From Branchiostoma floridae (Eukaryota > Chordata > Leptocardii > Amphioxiformes > Branchiostomatidae): DNA of 64,000 bases. Both the position numbers and the translations under genes were made by a program. Within the stretch, counting starts at the first letter, position 1. The number at the start of each line of letters is the position of its first letter. Under the pieces are notes generated by a model. The model was given only the letters and a program-made list of their open reading frames with translations. It ran no database searches and was not told the DNA's origin. The stretch spans positions 7,350,707 through 7,414,706 of the forward strand of contig NC_049997.1 in NCBI RefSeq assembly GCF_000003815.2, written 5' to 3'. This document shows, piece by piece, positions 12,481 through 24,297 of the stretch.

Positions 12481-13323
12481 GTTTACCTTCGTCTCGTGAC
12501 TGGGTTTTCAGTATCCTTGAACCAATGAACCTTGTAACTCGTTGAACCGCCAAACAATGCAGAATTCGTCACTGAACTTTCCTATGCTTGAAAGACCTTG
12601 AAATATTGACACACAGCTGTGACTGTGTAATATCAAAAATTAGCTGTTTTAGCTTAGGATCAAATCCCTACTATATCGACAGGGCAACAATATATTACCA
12701 ATTTCTTACCCACTCAAGACATTTTTTCTTTCACACTGCAGAGCTCGAGCCCCTCTGGCAAGATAATACTAGTACATGCACTTCCAGAAGTTCCAATTTT
12801 CGCGACCTGGTGGCCGCCATGCTATAGACAAAGACGCCTGGAGCAACATTATTCGTGGCACCTCGTACTACGAGGATGAACTGAAAGTTTCAATGAATCA
12901 CCGCTGTCCTTTCGTTAGGGTATTCTGACGTGAAAATAAGCATCACTAAGAAATCAACCATGCCTCTGTTATAAAACCATATCTAGAGATCAGGCTGACA
13001 AACTCCTACCTATAAGAACTGAACCAACGTTAACCCCACATTTTCCCATTTAGATGGGGTGGGGTGCACAATAGTATGATGACATTTGTGATGCTGGATT
13101 CTTTCACATTCCTGAGGTGTGGCTATTTTCAAACACGGAAACAATAAATGCCCCCTATAGAGTACTGCAATTCCTTTCTGTAAATTGAAAATCTTCGCCC
13201 TAAACCCTGAGGACTAGGAAAAACCTTTGACCTTTTTGCAAACTGCTATTCTGCATAATAGGTGAAACATCTCAAAAAGCAATAAAATGCATACTCGATG
13301 AGTTTACACCTACACTTTTAAGT
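12481..13323. other. Spacer between BBOX1-like copy B and zinc-finger gene 1
   Basis: It should carry copy B's promoter just right of 12480. I see no coding exon, no RNA gene and no clear repeat. Confidence 0.4.
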
Positions 13324-13329
13324 TTTATT
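13324..13329 (-). terminator. Poly(A) signal AATAAA, zinc-finger gene 1
   Basis: An AATAAA hexamer on the minus strand, about 300 bases past the stop of the gene at 13631-16312. Confidence 0.5.
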
Positions 13330-13630
13330 GTGTTGGGTAGAAAGTTAAAATACTAACAGTGCTACGTATATACTAACACATTGTTTTTGCAAAAGTAAGG
13401 AATCACAACAAAACCTTATAAGCTGATACTACAATGTAGAATGCAGACTTAGTAGAGCTTTCCTACTACTCAATTCCAGTACATACACGTCTTGTCATGT
13501 CCCTTAAAATACAGTTTTGTATCTTGTTTGTATCTTTATACTACAGGAACATAAGTCACAAAACATTTTTCCACATGTGGTATATGGCCTCTGTCATCAG
13601 CCCTATTGTATTGGCTATTACTAAAACGTT

Positions 13631-16312
13631 CTATTCGAGAATGACATTCTCTGCCACATACGGCATGGCTGTGAGCTGAACCATTTCTGAAGCAAAGTTA
13701 CTTTCTTCACTTTTCCTCTGCTCTGTGTCTGCATGCTTTGCCATATGCCTTCTCAAAATATGTTTCTGGTAAGTTTTATATGAACACAGGTCACAGGGAA
13801 ATATCTGCTTCCCCTCGTGTTCTGCTTGATGTACTTTTAACTCATGCTTGGTGTGAGCAGAGAAAGCGCAGAGCGTACAGCTGTGGTTTTTCTCCTTGTT
13901 ATGTGTCTTTAGGTGCTGTCTTAGGTCACTCTGTTCTTGTGCACTGTAGGGACACTGATCGCAAGTGAAGGGCTTGCTTCTGTTTTCTGTATGTTTGGAC
14001 GTGATGTGCCTTGTGAGAGTCTTCTTCTCATTTGCCGCATATTCACAGTGGGGACATTTGAAAGGTCTCACACCGGAGTGCGTAGCCATGTGCCTGTTAA
14101 AGTTACTAATCATCGCTGCCCTGAAACCACAAATCTCACACACAAAGGAGTAGATGCCATGTTTGGAGCCCATGTGACACAGCAGGCTGTTTTTGGAGGC
14201 AGCTGCATAATCGCACTCTTCACACTTGTATGGTTTTTCTTCCAAGTGACGATATCGATGCTTTATCAACGTACTGCTGCTTGTTGCCGCGTACGGGCAG
14301 TAAGAACACTTGTAAGGTTTCTCGCCAGTGTGTTTTCTCAAGTGGATAACGTGTTCTTTCTTTGACGATGTAACATAGTCACACACTTTACACTCAAATC
14401 GTTTCTGTTTTTCTTTTTGTACTTTGCGTTTCTTTTCATTACTGGGTGGCTTGCATCTGTTCTCCGTATGTTTGGACGTAATGTGCTTTGTGAGAGTGCT
14501 CTTCTCAATTGCCGCATAATCACAGTGGGGACATTTGAATGGTCTTACACTGGAGTGCGTAGCCATGTGCCTGTTAAAGTTACTAATCATAGCTGCCCTG
14601 AAGCCACAAATCTCACAAACAAAGGAGTAGACGCCATGTTTGGAGCCCAAGTGGCATAGCAAACTGTTCTTGGAGGCAGCTGAATAATCACACTGTGAAC
14701 ACTTGTGCGGTTTTTCTTCCAAGTGTCGATATCGATGCTTTATCAACGTGCTGCTGCTTGTTGCCACGTATGAACAGTACGAACACTTGTAAGGTTTCTC
14801 ACCGGTGTGTTTTCTCAAGTGGATAACATGGTCTTTCTTTGACGATGTAACATAATCACACTCTTTACACTGAAATTGCTGCTGTTTCTCCTTTTGTACC
14901 TTGACCTTCTTTTCATTGTTGGATGACTTGTTTCCATTCTTAGTATGTTTGGACGTAATGTGCCTCGTGAGAGTCTTCTTCTCATTTGCCGCATAATCAC
15001 AGTGAGGACATTTGAATGGTCTCACATCAGAGTGTGTAGCCATGTGCCTGTTGAAGTTACCAATCATTGCTGCCCTGAAGCCACAAATGTCACATACATG
15101 GGAGAAGATGCCATGTTTGGAACCCATGTGGCACAACAAACTGTTCTTGGAGGCAGCTGAATAATCACACTGTGAACACTTGTGCGGTTTCTCTTCCAAG
15201 TGACAATATCGATGCTTTCTCAATGTGCTGCTGCTCGATGCTGTATACGGGCAGTCCAGACATTTGTAAGGTTTCTCGCCAGTGTGTTTTCTTAAGTGGA
15301 CAACAAGGCGTTGTTTTGACAATCCCACGTAGTCACACTCTTTACACTCAAATCGCTTCGGCTTTTCTTTTTGTACCTTGCCTTTCGTTTCATTGCTGGA
15401 TGCTGTACAAGTGTTTCCTTTGTGCTTTTGATCCAGATGATTTTGAAGTGTGACTTTTTGTGATGCAATGTACCTACAATGTGGACACTTATACTGCCTC
15501 AGTGCCTCTTCACCGAGGGTTTTCATCTGAAAAGTTACATTAAAAGATGCCACCTTTTCCGAATGTTCAGATTTCTTTCCAGTACATGTCTCCTTTTTAA
15601 CTTCTGTTTTCAACTCCTTTGACATTTCCAGCTGCTCTGTAACATCATCTGTAGTTTCTGCACCATCAGAAGTTCCTAAGAAGGTAATTTCTGTTGAGAC
15701 GGCATCCATTTCTTCATCACAGTCTTCATCATCATGTTTTGCTTGTAGATCAGCATCTTGCACCTCTGGTAGGACCATGGCCACATCTTGTTCCAAACTG
15801 CCACCTGCACAGATAGAAAACTGACTACTGTCTAAATCCATTCCATTATCTGAGATGTTGGAGTCAGACATATCCTGTTTATCAGTACTGACTTTGGGAC
15901 TGTGGATACTTCCTGTATTGTAATCTTCTGGAGTGAATGGATCATATTCGTCGTCACTTTGGCACTCTCCTGTCAGACTTTCAACAGGTGGTGGTTCGTT
16001 CTGCTCTTGGATTTCTGACTCTACATCCCCACTAACCATTCCTTCCTGAGTGCAGTATTCACCATCTTTTCTCTTCGTGTCTTGTGAGGAGTCTGTTTCT
16101 GGTGTTTCCATGGTTGCCTTGACAACAGCCCCCTGGTACTCGGCCATCATCACAGCCCCCAGTTCCCTGACCAGGCCGTCCATGTTGTCTGTCCGTCCGT
16201 CCATCTGGATGTTCCTCCTGCTCAGCTCCAGGATTAGTTCCTCCAGATGCAGTCTGGGCAGCACGGCTAGTGTCACCTTCTGACTCAGTCCACAGACGCG
16301 ACTCACCTCCAT
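13631..16312 (-). CDS. C2H2 zinc-finger protein 1, 19 fingers, single coding exon (893 aa)
   Basis: A probable sequence-specific nuclear DNA-binding protein. The N-terminal module (residues 1-60) has CGLSQ, VTLAVLPRLHLEEL and AEYQG motifs and recurs in four other genes here. An acidic, Ser/Thr-rich linker runs to about residue 265, followed by 19 C2H2 fingers. Fingers 2-6, 7-11 and 12-16 are three tandem copies of one five-finger block of about 170 residues, each block opening with an HLRKH finger followed by a TGEKPYKC linker. Unlike its neighbours, the coding part has no introns. A splice acceptor just upstream (AG at 16330-16331) implies a non-coding first exon. The start at 16312 is chosen because the module aligns with the starts of the other family members. 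Targets are unknown. Confidence 0.93.
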   Translation of the reverse strand: MEVSRVCGLSQKVTLAVLPRLHLEELILELSRRNIQMDGRTDNMDGLVRELGAVMMAEYQGAVVKATMETPETDSSQDTKRKDGEYCTQEGMVSGDVESEIQEQNEPPPVESLTGECQSDDEYDPFTPEDYNTGSIHSPKVSTDKQDMSDSNISDNGMDLDSSQFSICAGGSLEQDVAMVLPEVQDADLQAKHDDEDCDEEMDAVSTEITFLGTSDGAETTDDVTEQLEMSKELKTEVKKETCTGKKSEHSEKVASFNVTFQMKTLGEEALRQYKCPHCRYIASQKVTLQNHLDQKHKGNTCTASSNETKGKVQKEKPKRFECKECDYVGLSKQRLVVHLRKHTGEKPYKCLDCPYTASSSSTLRKHRYCHLEEKPHKCSQCDYSAASKNSLLCHMGSKHGIFSHVCDICGFRAAMIGNFNRHMATHSDVRPFKCPHCDYAANEKKTLTRHITSKHTKNGNKSSNNEKKVKVQKEKQQQFQCKECDYVTSSKKDHVIHLRKHTGEKPYKCSYCSYVATSSSTLIKHRYRHLEEKPHKCSQCDYSAASKNSLLCHLGSKHGVYSFVCEICGFRAAMISNFNRHMATHSSVRPFKCPHCDYAAIEKSTLTKHITSKHTENRCKPPSNEKKRKVQKEKQKRFECKVCDYVTSSKKEHVIHLRKHTGEKPYKCSYCPYAATSSSTLIKHRYRHLEEKPYKCEECDYAAASKNSLLCHMGSKHGIYSFVCEICGFRAAMISNFNRHMATHSGVRPFKCPHCEYAANEKKTLTRHITSKHTENRSKPFTCDQCPYSAQEQSDLRQHLKTHNKEKNHSCTLCAFSAHTKHELKVHQAEHEGKQIFPCDLCSYKTYQKHILRRHMAKHADTEQRKSEESNFASEMVQLTAMPYVAENVILE

Positions 16313-16363
16313 GGTTTGTTAGTTCCACTCTAAATAACAAAAAAAAATGATCTTAAATTGAGA

Positions 16364-16545
16364 TACTGTAAATGCATTTAAGTTCGCGGGGATTTAATTT
16401 CGCAGTATCGGGAAAAGGACTCGTGGTGGATTTAATTTCGCAGTAACACCATAGACTGCAGTCTGATACCATAACAGTAAAATGGTCGCGGTGGTTTTAA
16501 GACCGCGAACAGTAATCCACCGCGAACATTTCTGCATTTACAGTA
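16364..16545. mobile_element. TA-flanked MITE, family ACTGTAAATGCA (copy 2)
   Basis: It starts tactgtaaatgcattta and ends tgcatttacagta. It lies in the 5' untranslated intron of zinc-finger gene 1. The neighbouring duplicate of this segment has the unoccupied site (gagataacatatt, near 16700), which shows directly that the element went into a TA dinucleotide and duplicated it. Confidence 0.88.
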
Positions 16546-16575
16546 ACATATTTTGAACTAGAGTTCAGGGACCTG

Positions 16576-16740
16576 GTCTGGGAAGCACGGCTAGCATCAC
16601 CTCCTGACTTAGACCACAGACGCGACTCTCCGCCATGGTTTGTTAGTTCCACTCTAAATGATAAAAAAAATGAAGACCTTGTCATGATCTTAATTGAGAT
16701 AACATATTTTGAACTAGAAATAGTAGAATTCAGGTCGATG
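16576..16740 (-). pseudogene. Duplicated fragment of the start of zinc-finger gene 1
   Basis: On the minus strand a splice acceptor and an ATG (about 16636) are followed by codons for MAESRVCGLSQEVMLAVLPR, then the similarity stops and a stop codon follows shortly. It matches the start and the 5' flank of the gene at 13631-16312 and lies inside that gene's 5' intron. It looks like a local tandem duplication of about 140 bases. It could be used as an alternative first coding exon, but no GT donor follows the homologous part. Confidence 0.7.
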
Positions 16741-16779
16741 CTGCAGTGCTTCAGGGGTGCCTACTGTAAGCATTTGCAC

Positions 16780-16960
16780 GAACCCTATTAAATTCGTACG
16801 AATATTATGTGATACACATGAATCACTATGCGAAAACGCACTAATAATATGAAATTCGCACGAATCACTATGCACAAACGCACGAATATTATGAAATTCG
16901 CACGAATCACTATGTGATTCACACGGACCTTATGAGATTTGCACGATCCTTATGCAAAAA
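16780..16960. repeat. Short AT-rich tandem repeat
   Basis: Degenerate units of about 40 bases built on cacgaatattatg and attcgcacgaatcac repeat roughly four times in the 5' intron of zinc-finger gene 1. Confidence 0.6.
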
Positions 16961-16964
16961 CGTG

Positions 16965-17027
16965 CTTGATGTGCTTGACTTTAGCAAAGCATTCGATACT
17001 GTGCTTCAAGAACGTCTGCTGAGCAAG
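16965..17027 (+). mobile_element. Tiny LINE reverse-transcriptase fragment
   Basis: Twenty-one codons translate to LDVLDFSKAFDTVLQ followed by ERLLSK, the conserved DFSKAFDTV motif of CR1/jockey-type reverse transcriptases. Nothing else of the element is visible on either side. Confidence 0.6.
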
Positions 17028-17422
17028 CCCTATCCCAGGACCTTTACATGATTCAAGCCATCCTCTGTTACTGAGCACTGTTCCTATTGTGCATTAGGGA
17101 CAATGTAGGGATTACGGATACTATTTGCCATTATACACACCAAAAATACTCAGCACACCACTCTACAACAAAAAGTGAGGAAGACTACAAGCACAATAAA
17201 GTTAAGCTTTACAAAAGTCGCCGCAGTTACACCCTACCTACACTACGTGGTTATCTTAGCTTTATCCAGCCACACAAAAATTACTTCCTCAAAGCACCAA
17301 AATGTGGGGAGGGGGGCGACTCGAGCTAGTAGCCGAGTAAAGTTTCTGGCTTTGTGGTAACGCCGCTTAATTCTGTAAATCAAACTCTCACCAATGTCAC
17401 AAACTACACATGTAACACTTAC

Positions 17423-17530
17423 CTGTTCCCGTATTTCTGATCAGCAGCCAGATATATTTACGGGAGCAGAGAACTAATTGTGTCTGCAAGTTACTGATCT
17501 ATTTCTCGAGACGAAAGGTCAAAGGTTACC
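17423..17530 (-). other. Possible non-coding first exon of zinc-finger gene 1
   Basis: On the minus strand a strong donor (GGAACAG followed by GTAAGTGTT) sits at 17422/17423. The gene's coding exon needs an upstream donor because it is preceded by an acceptor. The upper boundary is a guess. Confidence 0.3.
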
Positions 17531-17877
17531 TGAACCCGATGACCTAAATCTATGCAAATATGCTTACACTCGAACGTCTTTCTCCATTTCTCTACCTGAA
17601 TTTTTGGGAGGTATTATTTTCATAAACAGTCACAATAAAACAACAATAAGGCTAGATCATTCAATTATTCAACAAATATATATGTTGAGTGGTAAACAGC
17701 TTACTCAAGCTGTATTAAATCCCTTACTTCTGTATGTCAAAACTTTTCAGGAAAACTTTGAGACCTAAATATTCTTGAGGTAAAAGATAAGGAATGAAGA
17801 CACAGCTGGACCGCTAACCTGTGACTCTTGAGGAGCACAAAGGAGAAAGCAAGACCGACAAAGACAGGCAAAGTCTT

Positions 17878-17883
17878 TTTATT
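17878..17883 (-). terminator. Poly(A) signal AATAAA, zinc-finger gene 2
   Basis: A minus-strand AATAAA about 1.07 kb past the stop at 18956. The implied 3' untranslated region contains a MITE. Confidence 0.4.
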
Positions 17884-18304
17884 TCACATGTGTATAATTT
17901 CCACAGCAAATTCATCGACACATGTTCAGCCTTTTTCTTACACTGAGTTAGTGCAAAACAGCATACAAGTAAGTCCTCTGAATGTGTAAATTATGGTATT
18001 GTACTTTTCTACAAACTAATTTTTTTAAACAAAAAAATGCAGCTGTACAACTGAAAGGGCAAAATACTGTAAACCAATTAGAATAAAGTACTAGTAACAC
18101 GTTTGTATCATCACATTGTGGGGCAACGCACTTAAACTTTGGTTAAAGAATTCTTAATTACTAGCCTATGATCACTTTGACAAATATGACTGGTCAACAG
18201 CAAATTCAAGCTGTGATCTCCATGATAATATCATTATGCTTCCCTCATTCAGTGGTTTATCTGTTCTAGGAACCAACCAGGCCTTATGTTCCTGGTTCAT
18301 CATA

Positions 18305-18519
18305 TACTGTAAATGCATTAATACTGTATTTATGTTCACGGGGATTTAATTTCGCGGTAGCAGGAAAAGGGACTTTTCGCGGTGGTTTTGAGTTCACGGT
18401 AGCACCATGCACTGTAGTCTCTTACTGCTATGGAAAAATATTCGCGGTGGATTTAAGTTCGCGGTGAAGCAGCCACCGCAAAAAATTAAACCACCGAGAA
18501 AGTTTCTGCATTTACAGTA
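18305..18519. mobile_element. TA-flanked MITE, family ACTGTAAATGCA (copy 3)
   Basis: It starts tactgtaaatgcatt and ends tgcatttacagta, with repeated ttcgcggtgg blocks inside. It lies within the probable 3' untranslated region of zinc-finger gene 2. Confidence 0.85.
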
Positions 18520-18955
18520 TATGCTGGGACTTTAAACCTTTGTTTAGAAAATGTCTCCAGCTTTTGAATTATCAATTGTCAAACACGGTGGAAAACAAAA
18601 CACACTGTCGCTTTTTAGGTCAGAAAAGAAAGAAGTAATCTTTAAGGTGGCCATGGCCATCAAATTACAGTTTCTCCATGTAGATAGACAACAACATTTA
18701 AGGACCCAACATTACAGAAAAAGTGGAACCCTTCATCTTTCACTGTCCCAGAAAAAGAAGTCAAACTCAAATAAGCTATAATATAGAGTCAGCATTTAGT
18801 TCAGAGTAGTCACATACAGTATTGTTTTCCATTGTATGTTACTTTGGGACAAGACTTATTTGAATTAACTACAACAATCATGGATCTGACAGCTATTTAC
18901 TAGTAATTTCCTATGTACTTTGACTCCTTTTAGAGAACAGGACAAATTCTATGAA

Positions 18956-21900
18956 TCAGATTAAGCCTTGCTCATGCCTAGCTTCATGTTTACGCAGCAT
19001 GTGCCCCAGAGATGTGGAATAAGAACACTTGGTACATTTCAGGGGCTTTTCTCCGGTGTGAAGACGCATGTGTACAGCAAGGACTTCCTTCTTCTTTGCC
19101 CTGTAGTCGCAATGCTCACACGGAAACGGGCGGCCCAGTTCGTGCGACGTCAGGTGACGAACTAAACATTGTTGATCAGGTGTCAAAAAATTACACCCAT
19201 GAGTGGTGCACCCAAACAGTTTGTTTGCTGTGGAATGTTCCTCTATATGCTGTTCCAGTCTCTCTTTAGTCTTGGCGATATATCCGCACATGTCGCAAGT
19301 AATTCTATTAGAGTGCTTTCCGAGATGGATACTCAAATCGTCCTGAGTGTCTGCATTGAATTCACAGTGTGGGCATTGGAATGCGTTATCTCCATGGACT
19401 TTGTTGGTGTGATTGAGGACGACTGCTTTAAAGGCGGAACTAAAGCCGCACTTGTCACATTTGTACTTCTTGTTTGCGTTGTGTCCGCGCCTGTGGCTTC
19501 TCAAGCTGGGATAAGTCTTGGCTGAGAACTCGCACTTGTCACATTTATAGGTCTTCTCATGGCCGAAAGTTTTCATGTGTTCTTTTAGCTCACGAAGTAG
19601 GTAAGTTTTGTGGTCACACTCAGGGCAAGAGTACTGCTGACTCTTCTTGTGTGATCTGGCTAGGTGAGCAATCAACTCATTCCTGTCATTGCTTGAAATT
19701 GGACAGGACCGCACCGGACACTTATGTACATGTTCTGTTTTATGCGCATCCTCGTGCTTGCGTAAAAGACTTTTGGTTTCAGCAAAGTGGCTGCAGTAGG
19801 CACATTTGTAAGAGTTTTTCCCTGGGTGAGAGATCGTTACGTGTCTCTTGACGATTGATGGTTTCCTGGCTGAAAAGGCACAAAGCGTACACTTGTAAGG
19901 TCTCTCACCAGTGTGCTTATATATGTGCAACTTCAACGCGTGCTGTGTTGGGGCTTTGTACCCGCATTGCTCACAGAGAGCGCCACTTGAGCCAGGGGGA
20001 CTATGTACCTGCTTCATGTGCGTGGAACGTTGGCTGCTATACTTGAAGGAAACGTCACACTCCTTGCACTTGTAGTAGCCTTGTTCTGGACTATGTAGCT
20101 TCATGGGCTCCTGAGGGTGTGCCTTCTTTTGCCCGTGGGAGTCTGTGACCACCTCTTCAGATGGTCCTGCAAGACCTGAACTACTGTCTTTACCACTAAC
20201 ATTGGCCTCTGCAAAACAAAGTATACACTTGTGTAAGAAAATGAAATGAAAATGTGCACAGATGTGAGATGACAAAAAATAAGAGTTCTATTTTACATTT
20301 AGCTGCTTTGTTTAAGTTAATTGCAATACATTTTGGCAGTTTAAGCATGCACAAAGATAATCCAGGCTTTATGTGACAGCAGAAAGGGATAGACAATACA
20401 AAGAGTGAATAAAAGTTTAAACAAAGCCCATTCACCCTTCACATCATTTGAGGAAAAAACATACAAATTAGAGTTCCACAACTTCATACCTTTGCCAAAT
20501 TGAATAAACCTTTTCAATTGATGTATTTACAATTTCTAAAATGTTTCCAAAAGTGCTTTGCCAATATCCCTATTTTCTGACAGTTGCAGAACAGTTGAAT
20601 GAACCTATCTCACACACTGAGTAGGAACTTGGCCTGCAGGCAACTGTTCATCTACATCATAGTACATGGTAAGATTTTGTTACAGAATTTCCCAGAGCCT
20701 CTAGCACTCTATCACTGATACTATGTGGCTGTCAACAAAGAGAGAGCACACATATGCAGAGCCACCTACCTACAGGTATGTCACCGCTGTGTGGCTGTCT
20801 GTCCTCCACTGGTGAATCTGGCTGCCAATCTGGATCATCGTCATCTTCCAATGGAGCATCATCTTCATCTGATGATACCCCATCTTCCTCCTCATCTTCT
20901 TCTGCATTGGGGTCATCCCCATCTTCATCCACAAGCTCCCTCATGGCTCCTAGCTCTGTCACTACACTACAGGACTGCCTGGTGACTGTGACAGCTCGAA
21001 GCTCCCTCTTCAGGTACCCTTTTCCCAGTCCCTCCTTTGTTGCAGTGCTCTCTTCTAAAGTCTCAACTGCCTCATTATCGATGTTCTGCAGGTTTCTCAC
21101 ACTTGAAGATGATGCTTGTGTCTCCAAGGTGTGCAGCCTTGCACTTTTCCTTGGTGAGGTTACTGTCGTTGTCTCCACAATAACTTCCTGGGCAAGTATA
21201 GGGAGTCTCTGTGGACTTGACATTGTCACTGATGTTGATGGTTGTGTTGCAGTGAGGTTGGTGCTTCTGGTTGGACTAGTGACAGGTGTACTGTAGCTAC
21301 CATTTGATTGAGTCAGACTTACGTGTAAGTCTGCATTGTTATTACTGGTTCCTTTAACTGGAACAATGTTGGTGGCACAGTTTGTCAAAGTCACTGTCTC
21401 CATCAGGTCTTGAAGGTCGTTTGACAAGGTCACCCGCATGTTCCTCTGCTCTGTGGCAGAACTGCAGGATGTACCACTAACAGCCATAGGAGGGTCTGGG
21501 ATCACGCAGCGATCGGTACCTTGGAACTCCTTGATGGAAGAAAAGAATGCATACTATTTTACACATTATACAATAAAGTACCTAATAGTCCCACATAAAA
21601 AAGCATTCAGTATTCTATCTAGCTCCCAAAGTACTCTTTAATTGAATTATTGGCCCCAGTAATCTTAAACAGTGTTGGCATCACTACATATATGTATGAT
21701 TTTGTTCCAAAAAAGAGTAGTGAGCACATAATGTTTTTACAACTACATGTATAACGTACTCAGATGCATACCGTACTTAGTTAGACGCATACCTTGATCA
21801 TGAGGAACCACAGCTTGCTGACTAAACTCTCCTTCTTGTAAGTTTCTCCCACAAGGATGTTCCTTCTGCCAAGTTCAAGCAGAAGTTCCTCCTGGTGCAG

Positions 21901-21969
21901 TCTGGGAAGGATGGCCAAGGTCACCTCCTTACACAGACCACAGATCTTAGCAGCCTCTGTGGTTGCCAT
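18956..21969 (-). CDS. C2H2 zinc-finger protein 2, 13 fingers (729 aa)
   Basis: Three coding exons: 21793-21969, 20770-21529, 18956-20208; phases agree and total 2190 bases. Exon 1 is entirely the shared N-terminal module (starts MATTEAAKICGLCKEVTLAI, 59 residues). Exon 2 encodes a Ser/Thr-rich stretch ending in a strongly acidic block before PDWQPDSPVEDRQPHS. Exon 3 encodes 13 C2H2 fingers, one of them the variant CPVRSC finger with four residues between the cysteines. Probable DNA-binding regulator with unknown targets. The start was set at the Met of MATTEA, because the related genes begin there. It is a tandem relative of the genes at 25034 and 30738 but lacks their first two and last three fingers. 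Confidence 0.9.
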
Positions 21970-22914
21970 GGTAACTGAAAGCAATCGGAAGCTTCCTTAC
22001 TCAAAGACCACAAAAAATGCCAGTGTTTACTTTATTTGTCAATACCCTGCAAAATAAATTTTTTTCAGCCTAGTTTTACTTCAAGTTCTCTTATGATTAT
22101 GCAAGTGGTTGCTTAAACTGAAGCTATTTTTCATTATCATATAACGAGGGGACGTTGACCAATCAGAATACCCCATTTCATGTTGGTCATGGCCATAACA
22201 CATGGAAAATCATTAACAGCCATGCATTACATTCATCAACAAACGTGCGTTAATGACTTTTGAAAGCTTGAACCAATCAGAAGGACAAACACACAGGACT
22301 CTAACTAATCAGAATGTGAGATACATCAATCAGAATAGCACAGAGCAAGGAGGAAAGATCAGACCCCAGAGGGAGGAATGATCATGAAATGATGAATACA
22401 GTTTGAAAACTGGCTTAATATGCCAAGACGGCAATGTTTCGATTATTTTCTGTGGAAATGTTGGCTTCAAAATGCAATATGTAATCTCCTTATGTACCAG
22501 AGAACAAATGTGAATTTTCAGAAATTCTACAAAGGAATTCACACGCATAGTACCAAGGGATCTATGCGTCATACAGGAGTTTGCAAGTTTGGGTAGGCTA
22601 TATCATATATATGATACATATACTATAATAACCATATCACACCATATGCACCTCGGGGCAGGTCATTAACCCTTAATTATGCAATGGAAGGTGCCATAAC
22701 TTTGGCATACCCGATTGTGATCTGTCCTCAGAATGAGTCAGATTGTCCTGAATTTATCACAAATATCTCTACTGTGACAGACATAACTGTGTTATAAACA
22801 AATTATTTACTTTTGTTCTCAGGGATTTCTCATGTGGAAACTCTACGTACCAACCATGCAGTGTCTACCACCTTCTTGTTATCATGCCTATGTTTAGATA
22901 GCTGAAATGTTTCT

Positions 22915-23648
22915 ACTATGTAGCCACCCATACCTAGGTGTTACGTTAACAACTGGGCTGAAGTGGGGTGTCCATGTTAACAAAATAACAACCAAGGCTA
23001 AACAGACATTGGGAGTGATCAAACGCAACTTGTGGGCATGCCCAGCCAGGGTAAAATCACTTGCAAACACATCACTGGTAAGACCTAACCTTGAATATGC
23101 TGCAACAGTATGGGATCCGTATACAAAGAAAGACAAAGATAAACTTGAAAGGGTACAGAACCAAGCTGCCAGATTCTGTACAAACAACTATAACAGGGAT
23201 GCTAGTGTTACCAAAATGAAAACAGATCTGCAGTGGACATCACTTGAAGACAGAAGGAAAAGGTCTAGACTAAATGCATGATGTACAAAATGACCAATAA
23301 ACTGGTGGACGTACCGACTGATAAGTATCTAATACCAGCTCAAAAACGAACAAGAAACAGCCATGACTTCAAATACAAGAGTTACCAACCTAGGATTGAT
23401 GTGTTCAAAAATTCGTATTTTCCCAGAACTATCGTAGAGTGGAACTTGTTATCACCAAGCACAGTAGGGGCATCTTCTCTGGATAGTTTTAAAGAACGCT
23501 TGCAGATAGATGTGCAAAAGTTAGGTATGACGGATCGTCCAGTGTAATATAACCAGCTGCTGCTGCACCGCGTGCCTGCGAAGCTGGTGTGTTACGCCGA
23601 AGGGCGGTTATACCGGCTATATAGATACAGATACAGATACAGATACTA
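22915..23648 (+). mobile_element. 5'-truncated CR1-like LINE, C-terminal part of ORF2
   Basis: The plus strand encodes HPYLGVTLTTGLKW, LVRPNLEYAATVWDP and, after a one-base frame change near 23278, MMYKMTNKLVDVP through to a stop at 23547. These are typical of the end of CR1/L2-type reverse-transcriptase proteins. The 3' end finishes in repeated gataca units (23618-23648), a usual CR1-type tail. The matching place upstream of zinc-finger gene 3 (about 29471) is empty, so the insertion followed the gene duplication. Confidence 0.85.
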
Positions 23649-23679
23649 TTAAAACTTATTTCCACTCGCGGCGCACGGT

Positions 23680-24140
23680 GGGGAGGGGGGCGAGGAACTG
23701 ACTATAGTTTTCGGGGTAATTATGTTACCGTTCCTCGTTGATAATGTAGACAAAACCACGGTTGTCGTCACAAAATATACATAAATACTAACCTGGTGTA
23801 GAAAGTTTCGCAATAAGCCCACTTTACTGGCGAAAGAAGTCGTTTTACCTCTACCGACTTTCGGTATACCCAGACGGCGACCTTACGGAAAGGTCAAAGG
23901 TTGCGGATATCACCGCATACCTGGTTATCCAACATTGTCTACAATTTTTCCGCTTACACTCCAATGCCCTGTCCGATGTCCAGTTGTTCGAAATTTGAAT
24001 TACAATATCTTAGTTTCTGTCCATTTGGCTGCAATTTTGGATGAAAATATCAGTATAACCAATATCTCAGTTGTGCTTTTTGAAGGAATTATTTCTTATC
24101 GTACAGCTGATTGGACAATATTAACAATGAACAAATTTTG
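23680..24140 (-). other. Duplicated 5' flank and probable non-coding exon of zinc-finger gene 2
   Basis: This block is similar along its length to 29540-29990, upstream of zinc-finger gene 3. A donor of the form CACCAG/GTTAGT lies at 23793/23792 in this copy and CACCAG/GTTGGT at 29651/29650 in the other. Conservation of the donor suggests a shared non-coding first exon and promoter copied together with the gene. Confidence 0.5.
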
Positions 24141-24297
24141 ACAATGGCTGACTCTGAGATTACGAACTTTCGCTATATCCTTTCCAAGGAGGTTAAAGAA
24201 TAAGCTCCTTGATCCTTTCCGTGATAACAACTGAATATCTTTGTCTGAAACTCCTGCAGAAAAACTTAGTCAAACCTGTAAATGTCACTAACTAGTG

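Noticed and set aside
20754-21296. 180-codon Ser-rich plus-strand frame (similar ones at 27135 and 33194)
   Set aside because: These are reverse images of the acidic exon 2 of the zinc-finger genes. Asp/Glu codons read as Ser-rich on the other strand.
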